Origin: Alkaliphilus metalliredigens QYMF
Lineage (GTDB): Bacteria > Bacillota > Clostridia > Peptostreptococcales > Natronincolaceae
NCBI RefSeq assembly: GCF_000016985.1
Contig: NC_009633.1
Location: 310,001 to 374,000 of the forward strand
Length of the DNA: 64,000 nucleotides
Direction: 5' to 3'
A program made the position numbers and the translations under genes. Positions 63,176-64,000 of the stretch are shown here, piece after piece; position 1 is the first letter of the stretch; every line of letters begins with the position of its first letter. Under the pieces are notes generated by a model. That model made no database searches, had not been told where the DNA came from, and worked only from the letters and a program-made list of their open reading frames with translations.

Positions 63176-64000
63176 ATGGCAAGACCAATACATATTGTTG
63201 TTCTAATTAATCTATTGCTCTTTCCCTTGTTGTTTTTTTATGGAGAAGCCCAGGATCCTTTAATATTGGCAATCGGTGGGGGGATTATTTTATTGACCAT
63301 TCTATCTCAATTTGCCATTGTAAAGGGGAAGATGGGGGATCCTTATATATTTCTCATTTTGTCTCTCCTTTGTAGCATTAGCATTGCCATGCTTTATCGG
63401 TTGGACCCCTTCTATGGCATTCGCCAGACCATATGGTATGGGGTGGGCTTAATTCTCTTTTTCCTGACCTATGTTTTCTTTCGGTGGGTCAAAAAATGGG
63501 ATGAATACTTTTATCTCTATGTGATTGCAGGAGTAGGGCTCTTTGCTGCAACCTACTTTTTGGGTACCACAATCAAAGGAGCCAACAATTGGATTCGAAT
63601 AGGTGGCTTTACATTTCAGCCAGCGGAAGCCATCAAGCTCATTTTCGTCTTTATGATAGCAAGTTATTTTAAACATACCCAGAAGGTGAAAAATGTGTAT
63701 GTTTTTCTGGGGATTGTCTATCTACATATGCTGTTCTTAATGCTTCAACGGGATATGGGCATGGTGCTACTCTTTTATGCTGTTTTTATCAGTCTCTTTT
63801 ATGTGCATATTGAGGACTATCGTTTGATTTTATATAATACAGTCCCCTTTGGGCTCATGGCGGTGATCAGCTACTTAACCATGAACCATGTTCGGGTGCG
63901 ATTTGAAGCGTGGCTCAATCCATGGCAGGATATTGCCGGAAGGGGTTATCAGATCACCCAATCCCTCTTTGCCATTGCCGGTGGCGGTTTTTTTGGAACG
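63176..64000 (+). CDS. FtsW/RodA/SpoVE-family wall polymerase, cut by the window end
   Basis: The ATG at 63176, four bases after the FHA stop, opens a frame that is still open at 64000 (275 codons). It has about eight membrane helices and the SEDS-family motifs GANNWIRIGGFTFQPAEAIK and MLQRDMGMVLLF, and ends in AWLNPWQDIAGRGYQITQSL and FAIAGGGFFG. These proteins polymerise glycan strands with a class B PBP. It is probably followed by a PBP gene outside the window. Confidence 0.92.
   Translation, partial: MARPIHIVVLINLLLFPLLFFYGEAQDPLILAIGGGIILLTILSQFAIVKGKMGDPYIFLILSLLCSISIAMLYRLDPFYGIRQTIWYGVGLILFFLTYVFFRWVKKWDEYFYLYVIAGVGLFAATYFLGTTIKGANNWIRIGGFTFQPAEAIKLIFVFMIASYFKHTQKVKNVYVFLGIVYLHMLFLMLQRDMGMVLLFYAVFISLFYVHIEDYRLILYNTVPFGLMAVISYLTMNHVRVRFEAWLNPWQDIAGRGYQITQSLFAIAGGGFFGT

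Overview
This 64 kb window is chromosomal DNA from a low-GC Gram-positive anaerobe. I infer a member of the Clostridia close to Alkaliphilus. The grounds are AT-rich DNA with strong AGGAGG ribosome sites, lysine-fermentation genes (kal, kce), a probable selenoprotein, a flavinylated extracellular reductase, SLH-type S-layer proteins, and the Firmicute-like order fsa-glpX-rho-rpmE-tdk-prmC-prfA. Nearly every gene is on the + strand. I saw no rRNA, tRNA or CRISPR array.

Region 1 (1-6.9 kb) holds the 3' end of an oleate hydratase gene, a small companion gene, a broken lipoprotein gene, a membrane UDP-sugar dehydratase, a frameshifted small-multidrug-export gene, and a graveyard of short fragments (galU', an SLH-gene 3' end, oleate hydratase', companion'). 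Region 2 (7-23.6 kb) holds an intact RND efflux pair, an unusual GrpE/Hsp70/TPR/J-protein operon, a two-component system, two lipoproteins, a minimal metallopeptidase and a large S-layer protein. Region 3 (23.7-30 kb) starts with the 5' fragment of a second dehydratase gene, then has tetR, galU, motA/motB-like genes, an SLH protein, a TPR lipoprotein and a DUF4160/DUF2442 pair. Regions 1 and 3 fit the two halves of an old direct duplication in which each copy lost what the other kept.

Region 4 (30-40 kb) is a cell-envelope cluster: galE, a multi-pass GT39-like transferase, a GT2 transferase, GtrA, a VTC polyphosphate-polymerase domain protein, DUF4956, CotH kinase and acyltransferase 3. A complete IS10 of Tn10 type (32795-34123, 1329 bp, 9-bp target duplication) sits in the 3' end of the GT39-like gene and is probably a cloning-host artefact. 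Region 5 (40.4-45.1 kb) is a decayed second RND operon with an intact TetR gene, then a minus-strand NSS transporter.

Region 6 (45.5-64 kb) contains an orphan receiver protein, kal and kce, and the housekeeping string fsa, two glpX, rho, rpmE, tdk, prmC, prfA. The string is interrupted by an alpha/beta hydrolase with a CoA-transferase stub, and by a MerR/flavoprotein/selenoprotein insert. That insert contains about 0.3-kb direct repeats, each carrying a tiny minus-strand gene for the same peptide. The window ends with a ZIP transporter, an FHA protein and the start of an FtsW/RodA-family gene.
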